A DNA stretch of 64,000 nt. Source: an uncultured Clostridia bacterium (GTDB lineage: Bacteria; Bacillota; Clostridia; Oscillospirales; Oscillospiraceae). Positions 7,686 through 19,100 of the stretch are shown here, piece by piece. The position numbers were made by a program, and so were the translations under genes. The notes below the pieces were generated by a model that searched no databases, was not told the DNA's origin, and saw only the letters and a list, made by a program, of their open reading frames with translations. The first letter of the stretch is position 1, and every line of letters starts with the position of its first letter. The DNA lies in contig CAMHMZ010000001.1 of the NCBI GenBank assembly GCA_946186375.1, positions 248,001 through 312,000 on the forward strand. Direction: 5' to 3'.

Positions 7686-8135
7686 ATGCAGATTTATGTT
7701 GGATATGGCTTCGATGTCAACGAGCTGAAGCCGCAGGATTGGCTCAAGCTGATGCGCGAGCATGACACCGATGAGTACGAGTGCTTCGTTGAAGACACGA
7801 AAGAGAACGACGGTGAAGAAAACCTCGATGAAGAGCTTTTGGCCGGCATTGAGGACCGGATCGACGACATCTCGTGCCTGGCGGAGTATCTCCGCGACAT
7901 CATCAACGACTGTGAGAAGGAAAAAGCCGGCACGGACTACATCGTGAGTTCCTATGACGACTACCTTGTTTTCGACAGCGTTCGTTTTGCCGGCGACTCG
8001 CCTCGCTCGAATTACATTCGTACCGCAGAGGATTTCGTGCAGATGATCGCCCGGTATGTTCCGGTCGAGAATCTCACTTTCGGAAACCTGTATGAGGGCT
8101 CCGACTGGGTCGATTCCTGCTACTATCTGGATTAA
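7686..8135 (+). CDS. acidic hypothetical protein (149 aa)
   Basis: AGAAGGAG before ATG 7686. Acidic throughout (for example DTKENDGEENLDEELL), with a helix-rich middle and a C-terminal FGNLYEGSDWVDSCYYLD. No family recognised, no signal or membrane segment. Sits between the ATPase and the ATP-grasp-like gene. Confidence 0.6.
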   Translation: MQIYVGYGFDVNELKPQDWLKLMREHDTDEYECFVEDTKENDGEENLDEELLAGIEDRIDDISCLAEYLRDIINDCEKEKAGTDYIVSSYDDYLVFDSVRFAGDSPRSNYIRTAEDFVQMIARYVPVENLTFGNLYEGSDWVDSCYYLD

Positions 8136-8146
8136 ATCAAAAACTA

Positions 8147-8184
8147 TTCTGGCGTCACATTGAGAAATCTTTGTGGTGCCAGAA
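8147..8184 (+). promoter_or_regulatory. intergenic hairpin
   Basis: Thirteen-base stem TTCTGGCGTCACA / TGTGGTGCCAGAA (two wobble pairs) with a 12-base loop, followed by an A-rich stretch and GAAAGGA of the next gene. No T run, so more likely an mRNA stability or translation element than a terminator. Confidence 0.5.
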
Positions 8185-8199
8185 AAGAAAGGAAACAAT

Positions 8200-9069
8200 A
8201 TGGACAAATACAAAGACTTACACATGTTTTCGCGTTCGGATTCGCTGAATAACTTCAGCTACTGGTTTCCGAAAATTGAGAACTGCGGTATGCTTGTCCC
8301 GAAATCGCAGATCTTTCCTGTCCCACAGCAGATGCTCACGGATGGCGTGTTCTATATGGAGCATGCTGAAGAAGACATGGCCGCGATCAAAGCGTATGTT
8401 GAGAACGACATTCTCCCGAAGCTGCAGATCAGTGGTCTTCTGTTCGTGAAAAACGGCACGTTCAGCGGCAAGTTCAATGCTGAGCAGAGCTGCATGGCTA
8501 TGCCGTTCGATCTTCCTGATCACATCGCGCGCGTCATGCACGATGCGATGTGTGCGGAAGCTGGCGGTGAGCAGGAAATTGTGATCCGTGAGAGGATCCG
8601 CCATGACCCGCGTGATATTCCGTGCATCTATCACGGCTTGCCGTTTCGCCCGGAATTTCGCGTGTTCTACGACTTCGATGACCGTCAGGTTATCTTTGTT
8701 GCGAACTACTGGGACTTTGGCTACGTATTTCCGCATTTGTATGAGCAGACTGACAGAATCATCTTCCTGGCTATGCGCGAGGAACAGGAAAGTGCTTTCA
8801 ACGCCTACAAGGATAAGGTTGCCGCTATGGTAGCTGAGGCCATGCAGAACGTGGAAGGCCTGTCTGGACCTTGGTCCATTGATGTCATGATGGACAAATA
8901 TCCCGTGGACGAAGATGCACCTGTGAATGTGCCGGCGTTTCTGGTACCGACGGATGCTTTGATCGCTGAGATCAAGGAGGAGAGAAAGCCGAAGTTCTAT
9001 CTCATCGATATGGCTACGGCTGAAAGAAGTGCGTACTGGGAGACTCGACCTGGAAAGGAGAGAATATGA
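8200..9069 (+). CDS. ATP-grasp-like protein, possibly R2K clade (289 aa)
   Basis: ATG 8200 follows AAAGAAAGGAA. Central motifs LLFVKNGTFSGKF and PFRPEFRVFYDFDDRQVIF resemble the R2K-type ATP-grasp proteins of phages and mobile elements, in which the second motif carries metal and ATP ligands. ATP-grasp enzymes join a carboxylate to an amine or thiol; the substrate is not evident. Stop overlaps the next ATG. The assignment rests on motif memory. Confidence 0.5.
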   Translation: MDKYKDLHMFSRSDSLNNFSYWFPKIENCGMLVPKSQIFPVPQQMLTDGVFYMEHAEEDMAAIKAYVENDILPKLQISGLLFVKNGTFSGKFNAEQSCMAMPFDLPDHIARVMHDAMCAEAGGEQEIVIRERIRHDPRDIPCIYHGLPFRPEFRVFYDFDDRQVIFVANYWDFGYVFPHLYEQTDRIIFLAMREEQESAFNAYKDKVAAMVAEAMQNVEGLSGPWSIDVMMDKYPVDEDAPVNVPAFLVPTDALIAEIKEERKPKFYLIDMATAERSAYWETRPGKERI

Positions 9070-9155
9070 GATCTGATCAGATAGCATATGTCATGTCTGC
9101 AGTTTGCGGTGTGTTGGGTATCCTGTTAGCCGTACTGCGAGCGTTCGTTGGATAA
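9066..9155 (+). CDS. very small membrane peptide (29 aa)
   Basis: ATG 9066 overlaps the previous stop (ATGA), and GGAAAGGAG precedes it. The peptide is a single hydrophobic helix (AYVMSAVCGVLGILLAVL) between short polar ends. Such peptides are often missed in annotation. The next gene's AAGGAGG starts right at its stop. Function unknown. Confidence 0.55.
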   Translation: MRSDQIAYVMSAVCGVLGILLAVLRAFVG

Positions 9156-9165
9156 GGAGGAAATC

Positions 9166-9990
9166 ATGCGTAACTACAGCAATCCGTGGGCAGAGAAAGA
9201 CTCCCGCAAAGAAATGGCTGTGGAACACACCGCGAAAATGGCAGAGCTGTACGATGAGCAGATCGAGCATTCGATCGAGGCTACCAAGCAGTACTTCGCG
9301 CCGACTGAAGACTACGTTGTTGAGCCGCGTCTTGCGACTCTGCACGGCGTCTTGCCGGAAATCGAAGTTGTGCAGATGGACTCTGTCCAGGCCGCAATGA
9401 AGTTCATAAGTAACAACAAAACGGCCATTCTGGATTTTGCCTCGTACAAGAGTCCAGGCGGTATGTTTCTGGAAGGGAGCATGGCGCAGGAAGAAGCGCT
9501 TTGCCACGAATCCTTTTTGTTCAATGTTTTGTCTTCGGACAGGCTTGTGAAAGAATTCTACGAACCGAATCGCAAGCGTTTGAACAAGTCCCTCTATCAC
9601 AGCAACGTGCTCTACGTTCCTGATGTGCTCTTCGAGCACAACGAGACGGTTAGCGTAAATCATGTTTGCGAGAGGTTCTCGTTTGATGTAATTGTGGCTG
9701 CTGCGCCAAATAAAGGCGCTGCACAGGAATACCAGAACGTTTCTGATGATGTGTGTGATGCAGTTATGCGTCACCGCATTCGGATGGTTTTGGCTGTGGC
9801 AGAGAAGGAAAAAGTGAAAACGCTGATCCTTGGCGCCTTTGGATGCGGTGTCTTTAAAAACGATCCTGAGACCGTTTCTCGCATTTTCCGTGAGGAATTG
9901 CGCGGCCGCCCGTACAGAGCTGTTTTTGCCGTGCCCGGCGAGAAGTACAACACCTTTCGTTCCGTGCTGGGGTTAGTCGGAAACGCATAA
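9166..9990 (+). CDS. bacterial-type PARG / macrodomain protein (274 aa)
   Basis: AAGGAGG before ATG 9166. Motifs of the TIGR02452/bacterial PARG family are clear: LDFASYKSPGGMFLEGS, then the catalytic AQEEALC (tandem Glu), and GAFGCGVFKNDPETV near the C-terminus. The family removes ADP-ribose from proteins or nucleic acids. On mobile elements such enzymes can counter ADP-ribosylating toxins or defence systems (inference). Last gene before a strong terminator. Confidence 0.85.
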   Translation: MRNYSNPWAEKDSRKEMAVEHTAKMAELYDEQIEHSIEATKQYFAPTEDYVVEPRLATLHGVLPEIEVVQMDSVQAAMKFISNNKTAILDFASYKSPGGMFLEGSMAQEEALCHESFLFNVLSSDRLVKEFYEPNRKRLNKSLYHSNVLYVPDVLFEHNETVSVNHVCERFSFDVIVAAAPNKGAAQEYQNVSDDVCDAVMRHRIRMVLAVAEKEKVKTLILGAFGCGVFKNDPETVSRIFREELRGRPYRAVFAVPGEKYNTFRSVLGLVGNA

Positions 9991-10004
9991 AAAAAGAAAG
10001 AATA

Positions 10005-10038
10005 GCCATGCCTGCAATCAAGCAGGCATGGCTTTTTT
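10005..10038 (+). terminator. rho-independent terminator
   Basis: Eleven-base perfect stem GCCATGCCTGC / GCAGGCATGGC, six-base loop, six T. It separates the small-gene operon from the pilus locus. Confidence 0.9.
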
Positions 10039-10052
10039 CTTTGAGCAAGAAG

Positions 10053-10081
10053 ATGACAGATGTCCGTCCGGTAAGTAAAAC
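10053..10081 (+). promoter_or_regulatory. candidate promoter of pilus locus 1
   Basis: ATGACA, 17-base spacer, TAAAAC, located between the terminator and the giant adhesin gene. Same style as the promoters of the other two fibre loci. Confidence 0.45.
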
Positions 10082-10143
10082 ATGAAAAAGAATGTGCAAA
10101 CAGCGGGTGAGAACTTTCTCTCTCGATACAGGAGGTTGTTACA

Positions 10144-13100
10144 ATGCCTTATAAACGTTTAATTTCATTCATCTTGTCTTTCGTAATGCTGATCAATTTG
10201 ACATTTCACTCTGGTGCGCCGGCAGGGAAGGCTTATGCGGCAGATGCAGAGCAGAATCTTGCTGCAGATCTGGAGTCAAAGGAAGATATTGACGCATTGC
10301 TGAAAAAGCTTGATATCCCTGGAAAAATCAAAGACGCGGTGCTTTGCATTGCAGAAAGCCAGATCGGATACGCAGAGAGTGAGACAAATTATATTGTCGA
10401 TGGCGATGCTGAATTCCATTATTCTCGCTACGGGCAGTGGTTCGATATGCCGTATGCTGAATGGGACTCGTTGTTCGTCCTTTTCTGCATATGCAATGCG
10501 CTGCATTGTGAGGCGGCAGACGTGCTGTGGAATGCCAGCACAAACAAGTGGATAAAAGCTTTGGAGAAAAGCGAATATTTAACTGAGCCTGGCGAAAAAT
10601 TGGCATCTGGGGATATCGTGTTCTTCAAAGATGGGGATTTGCTCACAGTTGGTATTTTGCAGATGAGCGGAGAAGAGGATCCGAGTTCAGATGTGATGCG
10701 TTGCATCCATCGTGATGGCAGCGGGTCAGTTGCTGCAACAGACTTCGAAGCCAAAGATATAGAGCATCTGTTAAACCTGGAGGCGATTTACGCATCATTG
10801 ACCCAAGAAGAAACGCCGGTAGATGAAGCCGCAGCGGAAGTGCCGTCAGATATAGACGAAGCGGCTCAGGAGACTGACGAAACGGTGTGTCAGACCGAAG
10901 ATGCCGAAAGTGAGACAGCAAACGCCTCCGATACGGACGCCGACGACATCGAGAGTAAAGACGCCCAGAAAAGCGAAGACTCCGAAGCCGGTGAGAGCGG
11001 CGAAGGTGATGAGACGCAGTCGGAAGAAACTGAAACAGATGAAAACACCGAAGTGGCAGATGATGATGCCGGTCTTGATACCAACACGGAACAAACCGAG
11101 ACCAAAACTTCCGAGGCCGCCAATGTAGATAATGACGTTCAAAGTGGTGATGAAGACTCGGCGAATGATGAGGGTTCGACAGACAACGAAAACAATGACG
11201 ATCAGGACACAGAACACGGGGAAGATCCGCTGAATGATAATACGACAGTTGTGGACGCAGATCCCGAGGCAGGTCAGGATGTTTTGGGACCGGATGAGGA
11301 GCAGGAACCCGTGAGCGACGTCGAGGGCGCGGAACAAGACGCTGACAAAGATTCGAATCAAGATGACGGTGAGACCGCCGATGAAGAGACTGAACAAGAG
11401 GAAGGTGGGCTTCCGGATGACACAGTGGAAGAGAGCCCGGAATCTGATGGTGGCCAGGATGTGCTGGATACTGTAAGCGAACAGGGCGCCGATAATGAGA
11501 CGTCGACCGAAGATCCAAGCGAGCAGCCTGGTGAGGATGTTGGAGGCAGTCAAGAAGAATTTGCCGAACCTGAAGACGGCGTGCCATCCGATGACGCTGA
11601 TGATGAAGTCGAGCAGGGCAGCAACACGGAGCAGCAGAGCGAGGAAGATGAGTCGCTCGCTGGCGGCGCGGATGATAGCGCTATCGGAGACGAAGGCGGT
11701 CTGAGTGAAGAGACGACTGATGCAGAAGGCGCTCCCGCCGATGAAAGCGGCGAGACTGTTACAGAAGGCGCTCCAGAAGAGAGCGCTGGCCAGGAAGAGC
11801 CTGAAGATCAGGCTCAGGAAGAGGATGTTTCTGACGTTGATGAGCCAGCCGAAGAGGCTGCGGAGATTGAGCACATCATCTTCGATGAGCGAGGTATTCA
11901 TATATATAATTTCGAGCAGCTGCGTCTGATCGGTTCAAATAAACGTGTAAAGGACTCGGATTGGGACCCGGATCAAATCAGCAAGGGGAAATCGGTCACT
12001 GACGATTCCGGGAAAGCTGTTAAATATGCGTTAGACGCAAAATACTATTTTGAAAACGACATTTTGTTCCCTGACGGAGAAGTATGGTCGCTTCCAGAGA
12101 ATTTCTCCGGCTCTTTTGACGGAAACTTCAAGAAAGCAGATACAAAACGTCTCTTTGATGAGAATACAGATACGATCTACATCCAGAATTCCTATGAACT
12201 CATGGCGATCAACGTAGACAACAGAGATGAGTTGCCTCTGATCTCCGGAGATATTGATATAAACACATTTGGAATTGGAAATATCATTTTCCCGTCAGAT
12301 GAAAGTGCTGGTTATGTGACATACAGCGGTAATCATCATTACGTGTTATCCGCCTCGTTCACAACCGTTGGCCGGGAGCGGGTCAAGAAGCTTCTTGGTG
12401 GCCCGCTGAAGGCCCCGTCCAGTGGAAATACAAATGACGATCTGATAAACGGCAGAGACTGGTTCGGCCAGCCGACCGTAGATATTGACGGTACGACATA
12501 CATTCTGATCGGTGACCGGCAGCAGCTCGATGCTATTAACGATGCAACTACGACCAACACAACAAATGTTTACGGCCCTGTATATGCTGTGCAGCAGACT
12601 TATACAAGGACGGGAACGCTGAAGTTGGAATGGGTGGATAACCCGGATACAGCTGTTCTGGTATACCCAGGTGATGCCGACCTGGTATCTGATGTGTGGA
12701 CCGGTGAAGAACAGGTAGACTTCTCGGAGAAGAAGCTGTTCGGCCGGGCTAATGTGGGACACATTCTAAGCGGCGACGACAGATATGATTATCGAGACCT
12801 CGGTACAGAAGGTGGCAACCTGATCGTCGGAAGCACGCGTATCGTATACTGCGCGACCGATTGGAACGGCGGTTACGATACGAGCAAGCATTCGAATAAC
12901 GACAACCGAGTGTCCGCGACTCTGACATATGCGAAAAACGGCAATTACATTGTTTTCCGAGACATCGACATGCAGAAAACAGACGCAGAGAACAAGATCT
13001 GGAAGCCTCTGACATTTACTGGAACAATGTATGGCGTAAAAGCTGAAAACGATGATGATGTCAGCACGCTGTGGGACGCAAACAAAACCGCGTTGCAAAT

Positions 13101-16100
13101 CGATACTGACAGGAAGCCGATCATTCATGACTTTACGGTAGAGCCAAAAACGCTTACTCAGCTCGGGCAGGTCCGTTTGGACTTGAATGAGCAATCCGGC
13201 GTTGGGTTCTTCTCAACACTTTCTGGCGACCACAGCAGTTCTTCGATCATTGTTGATCCTGTGGTTGTGAAGAATATCCGTCTCGAAAACGGCGTGATCA
13301 ACAACATGACTACGAAAGCAGACATTGACCAGTCGGTGGTAAACTTGCTGCTTGTCGGATTGGGGACGGCTCTCGGTTTGATTCTCGATCCGGTTCTGAA
13401 GCTTTTGCTGAGCAAGGATGTCGGCGTCAGAGAGATGTTGTTAGGACTTCTGAATGCAAGGGCAAAAGATCCGTCGTCCTTGGCAACCGGAGCTTTCGCC
13501 GGACGTATTATCGGCGACGCGATCATCGAGGATTGCGAAGTCTCCAACATGTCGGTCAACACCATTCAGACGGAATATGAGCAAAACGGAAAGATCGTCG
13601 GTAAAGGCGGTTTTGTCGGCTACGTAGAAGGGGAGACCAAGTACGATACGCTGAGTCTTCTCGTCGGCGGCGTCGGAGATGCTTTGTCAGGAGTTTTGAA
13701 CCTGATACCAGGCGTCGGCCTTGGGGACTTGATCAAAGTTCTTCTGGACAACGCGCTGCCTCTGAAAAACCTGATTCCTACCGGATATAACTCTCCGGTT
13801 TTGACACGATGCGTTGCTGATGACATCACACTCTCTACAGAAAGCGGGAAGTACGGTGTCGGTGGGTTCGCCGGAAGTGCCTGCGGAACCATTATGACAG
13901 ACTGTAGTTTGACCGGCAGTGACGTGACCGTGAACGCTGATTTCTTTGGCGGTGGTTTCATCGGTGTCATTCGAGACGCCATCATCAAGGGAACACTCAC
14001 CGACCTCGGCGTGGATATCGGATCTCTGCATCCGCAGAGTGAGATGATCCGTTGCAATATCGTTGGCAGCGACGTACATTCTCGCGGTGTCACCTATATC
14101 GGCGGTTTTGCCGGTGCCATGCTGGACAGCTACGCGATCAACTGCTCGGTTGACGAGACCAGCACGATCGACGTAGACGCGACGGGCAATTATGTCGGCG
14201 GTTTCACAGGTTTGGCCCATTTAGGAACGGTCTTTGATTTCGGTTCTTATCTGGAAGAAAGCGATTCATTGCTCAGCACGGTAAAAGGCCTTGTGACAGG
14301 CTTGCTGGGCAACGGCAGTGACCAATCTCTGCTGGATGTCGGCGGTGTGGCGCCGTCTGCCATTATGGGCCTGCAGATGTGGGGTCCGGTATCCGTCGAG
14401 TCTGACGGAGCATTTGTCGGTGGAATCGTTGGACGAGGCAACGGCGTTCTGATAACAAGCTCGTCGCCGGAGAACCTCCGGAAGTTGGGTAAATACGACA
14501 CGATGAGAAATGGTGTTTACCGAGATCCGCTTCCGATTTCGCCGAATGAAGAGCGAAATAATTATGTGCATCAACTGGTCAGCGTAAATGCTGGACATGG
14601 GATTGATGTTTATGAAGAAGATTCTTTTGTTGGCGGCATCGCCGGCTATTTGACATCCGCGAACATTGGCGGTCTTCTTGGAGACACGGCCGGTGTTGGG
14701 CAGTATCTCGGGTTCACATTGTGTGATACGACAGTCGAAGGTGTAGCTGATGGCTATACCGTGTACGGAGACGGCGAATACGTTGGCGGCGGTATTGGCT
14801 GGGCGGTTGGCGGAGATGTATACGACACAGATCTGCAGAAGCTTGGCAGTGTTTCAGGGAACAACCACGCGGGTGGCTTTGTTGGCGCCACCGGTCCGGG
14901 AGACTTAGTGAACGGCAGCGGCCTTGACTTGACTCTGCTCGGTATTCAGCTCATCAGCATCGACAACCTGCTGTCTCTTGTTTCCGGCGTGCGTACCACT
15001 TATGAGAATGTAGACGTCGTCGGTGTTGAAAGCGGGTTCACGGTTGAAGAGCGCGGATTGCAGGAAAACGGCGATCAGCGTGAGTATGTAGCCGGTGGGT
15101 TTGCCGGCGAGGCAAACAGCGTGCGCATCGTCGACGGCAGAGTCAAGAACCTGCTGAGCGTAACAGCAAATATGCAAGATGGTGCTGCTGGCGGTTTTGT
15201 TGGTGCTTCGAGCGCCGGCGGTCTTGCCGGTGTAGCTAAGAACAACGACACGTTGTCTGTGGCGCAAATCGGCAACCTGGTCAATGCGGTTCCTTATCTG
15301 GTGCCGTCCTATGACGGGTGCGACGTCACCTATGTGGATAGCGGCTTTGTTATGGGCGACACTGCCGGTGGTTATGCTGGCGACTTCCAAAGTGGGAAGG
15401 TGAATACCTATTCCGTTGACGGGATCAACCCGATCCGCGATGACGACGACCCGGAAAGAACGAACTGGCCATATGAAGTTGGAACCGTGGCTGTTCCTTG
15501 GGCAGTAAACAACATCCACCATGTCCGCGGAGGCAACTACGCGGGCGGTTTTGGAGGAAAGGTTTACTCCGGTGCTTTGGTGAGCGCAGGCGGTGGATTG
15601 AGCGTATTGGGCGGTATGAGCAATATCAGCCTGAACGTTCAAGACTTGCTGAGTGTCGCATCTGGGTATGTCCCGATCATCAAGTATGCGGGCGTGAACA
15701 CCTGGTCTAACACACAGAAGGGCTTTACTGTGCTCGCTGCACAGGACTACGGTGCAGACGGCAGTCCGGCAACTGAGGGCCATGCGGGCGGCTTTATTGG
15801 CTACGGAAGCGGTGTTCAAGTGTCGTACTCCGATGTCAATAAGCTAAGACACGGAAACGTCACGGAACCGAACCCGCTGGAAGGGAAGGACGGAAGCTCG
15901 TACATGGTGTACGGCACAGCACCTGACGAAATCCCGTACGCTGTGGCAGGCGCAGAATACGCAGGTGGCTATATCGGCTATATGGATGTCGGCACGGCAG
16001 CGTCCCTTGGCGGTGGCCTTAAACTTCTCGGTAACTCCATCTCGCTCACCAACGTACTCGATGCTCTTAGCGTGGTTGTTTCCACAATTGAGCATTCCGA

Positions 16101-19100
16101 CGTATACGGAGCCCCTGGTGGTTTCAATGTCCTGGCTACCAGCCACGCGCTGATGGCTGACGGACAGTACGACAGTAAGGGAATCGGCTATTCCGGCGGC
16201 TATGCCGGTAAGATCTCCGGTGGCCATATCCAAGACGGTAACGTAGAGCTTTTCTACTACATCGTTGGTGAGATCGCTGCCGGTGGTTATGCAGGCGAAG
16301 CTGAACCCGGTGATGCGGCGAAGATCCTGAATGATGAGAGTAGCCTAAGCCTTCTCGGAAACGTGAACTCTCTGGCATCGCTCGTCCAGGACTTCGTTCC
16401 GACGATCCGAAACAGTCAGACAACCTGTGTGCCTTGCGGCGGAGCCGTGAGAGCGCAGTGCTTCTCTGACGGTCTTGCCGAAGGCAATGTTGTGCGTGGC
16501 ATGGCGGGTGGCTACATCGGTCATGCAAAAGGTGCTCAGATCTGGGGTATGGACAGCCACGTCTGGAAAGAGCAGAACAGCGAAGCTGACCTTCTCGGAA
16601 AGATGACAAGAGGCGCGTACACAGGGGAGAAGCGCGAATGCGCAGCCATTCGTATTCGTTCTGTTTACGGTGCGGAATACGCAGGCGGCTACGCTGGCCT
16701 CATGGAGTGCGGCAGCACAGCGCAGACAGGAGGGCTTAGCTTGCTGGGTGGCCTTATCAGCGCAGACAACCTCCTGGGCGCTCTGAACGCTGTATACCCG
16801 ACCGTTCACTACGGTGCGGTCTATGGCCCGCTGGAGGGTATTGACGAAGCAACATGGAACGCCTGGAAGCAGTACGTCGGCGCCTATGGCGGATTTTCAT
16901 CTGAACTGGCAAAAGCTGATTTTGATGAATTAGAAAACTTTATTTATGGCTACCACGTTGTGGCTGGCCGCGATGAATATGATCCGTACACGACAACCGT
17001 TCTAAGCGGATGTGCTGGCGGTTTTGTCGGCTCAATGCACAGCGGTTCCATTAAAAACAGCCATGCAGAAGATGCCAAGTTGGTGACTGCTATGCGTTCT
17101 GCCGGTGGTTTCGCCGGTGAGATGCAAACAAAAGGTCTTGCGGAATTTGGCAGCGTAAATCTTCTGGGAGATGCGCTCAATCTGAACCTGGGCAATCTGG
17201 TAAAGGTCGCGGATGTATTTGTGCCGTCTATTTCGGACTCAGGTACGAACGGCTATCAAAGGGGCTTGACCGTGCAGGCGTTCGGCGACAAGCAGTATAA
17301 CGGTGTTGGCTGCGCCGGCGGCTATGTTGGCGCGGCATACGGCGCTCAGTTAGGCATTGAGCACGAGATCGAAGGGCCGAGCGTATGGATTCGCGGTTTG
17401 AAGTCTGTAAAGGGGACAAATACTGTTGGTGGTTTTGTTGGAAAAACGGCTGCTGCATCTGTGCTTAATGCAGACACTTCCAACGCAAGCAGTGGTTTCC
17501 TCCAGAAGGTGTTAGACAAGCTGATTTCGACACCGAACAGTCTGGTGGACGTTTTGAATGCGACGCTGACGACCATCAAGCATGCAGAAGTAGATGCGTC
17601 AGATTCCGAATGGGGTCTGGTTGTCGAAGGTGATGACGCAAACTTCACGGGCGGTTTTGCCGGTTCGCTGGAAGCTGTGGTAGTTGGCGAGCGGAACAAG
17701 CCGGAGGACACCATCGTAGTGAATAATCTCCGGAGCGTCAAAGGCGGTTACTATGCGGGCGGCTTCTTCGGCTTGGCCGATGTAGGCAGTGTTGCTCAAG
17801 TTGGCGGAGATGATGGGACAGGAACCAACACGAACATTCTTGACCTGATCCAGGCTGGAAACATCAGTGTTTTGGACGCATTCAGAACCTATGTCTATCA
17901 CGCCACAGTAAACGGTGTGCCTGACGGAATCACTGTGACAGCTGACAAATACAATGGCCGCGGCACAATGAGCACTTATCAGGAAAGTGGCGCGGCTGGC
18001 GGTTTTGGCGGCGGCTTAATGAACGGCACGGTGGAAAACTCTGTCGTGAACGGGGTTAATACAGTAACAGCGCCGAACTATTCTGCTGGTTTTATCGGCT
18101 ACATGGGCAAAAACGGCGGTGTCAGCGTAGATGAAGCCAAAATCACAGATGATAGCGTCATCGGGAAGCTCCTGTCCGCTCTCGGATTAGATTTAGGGGC
18201 AAACGCGCAGTTGCTGAATATTGTGGGATCCACAGTGAAAAACTGTTCTGCTTCTGGTATCAGCAGGGGGATGGTAGTGCAGGCAACTCGCTTCCAGCAT
18301 CCGATTGCCGGCACCGTTTCCGCAGAAGATATCACTGGCGCCTGTGCAGCAGGATTTACAGGATTTGCGGATATTTCGCAGATCGACAACTGCACAGTAG
18401 ATAATTTAAAGCTTGTGAAGAGCCCTCAGGTGGCAGCCGGATTTATCGGACGCTCGTCGATGGCATACATTGCGGATATCGACGTGAGTTCCGGTTTGAC
18501 TGCGGTGATTGTAAAGATCGTCAACGCTTTGGTGAAGATTCTGTATTTAGACGAGCTGTCGAATCTTGATCTTTTGAGTCTGGAGCTGCCGAGCGATTTA
18601 CTTGGTTTGAAGCTTTTGTCTGATGGTGATTTGCTGTACGTGAACCTGCTTGGATTAAAAATCGGTGTATCATTGCTGAAAAACGATCCGGAATACAATT
18701 CCGACGCAGTGATGGTCACGATAGGCTCATCCACAATTAAGCTTCCATGCGATGAAGACGGAATCAAGGGCGAGACGCCGGATTTGACGATCAACTTATT
18801 TGAAGGGAATCGTACATCCGTCAAAAACAGTACTGTTACGGGAATTACACGTGGATATGACGTATTCGCTGGCGGTTCCGCGCAGGACAAAGATCCTGTG
18901 AATTCTGAAGGCTTCGCTGGTGGCTTCATTGGATACAACAACAACGGTTTTCTCTCTCATAACCGCATGTGGCTTTGCGATATTGTAAAAGGAAATCAAG
19001 GCGAGATTGGACCGTTTACTGGCTATACGAAAGCAAACACGCGCCCAGTTTCGTATCTGGAAGGCACAGACAATATGTTCAGCATCTATCGCAGCAGCGA

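Noticed and set aside
10846-11901. Reverse ORFs opposite the acidic part of the giant adhesin
   Set aside because: Glu/Asp-rich low-complexity DNA leaves the other strand open by composition alone.
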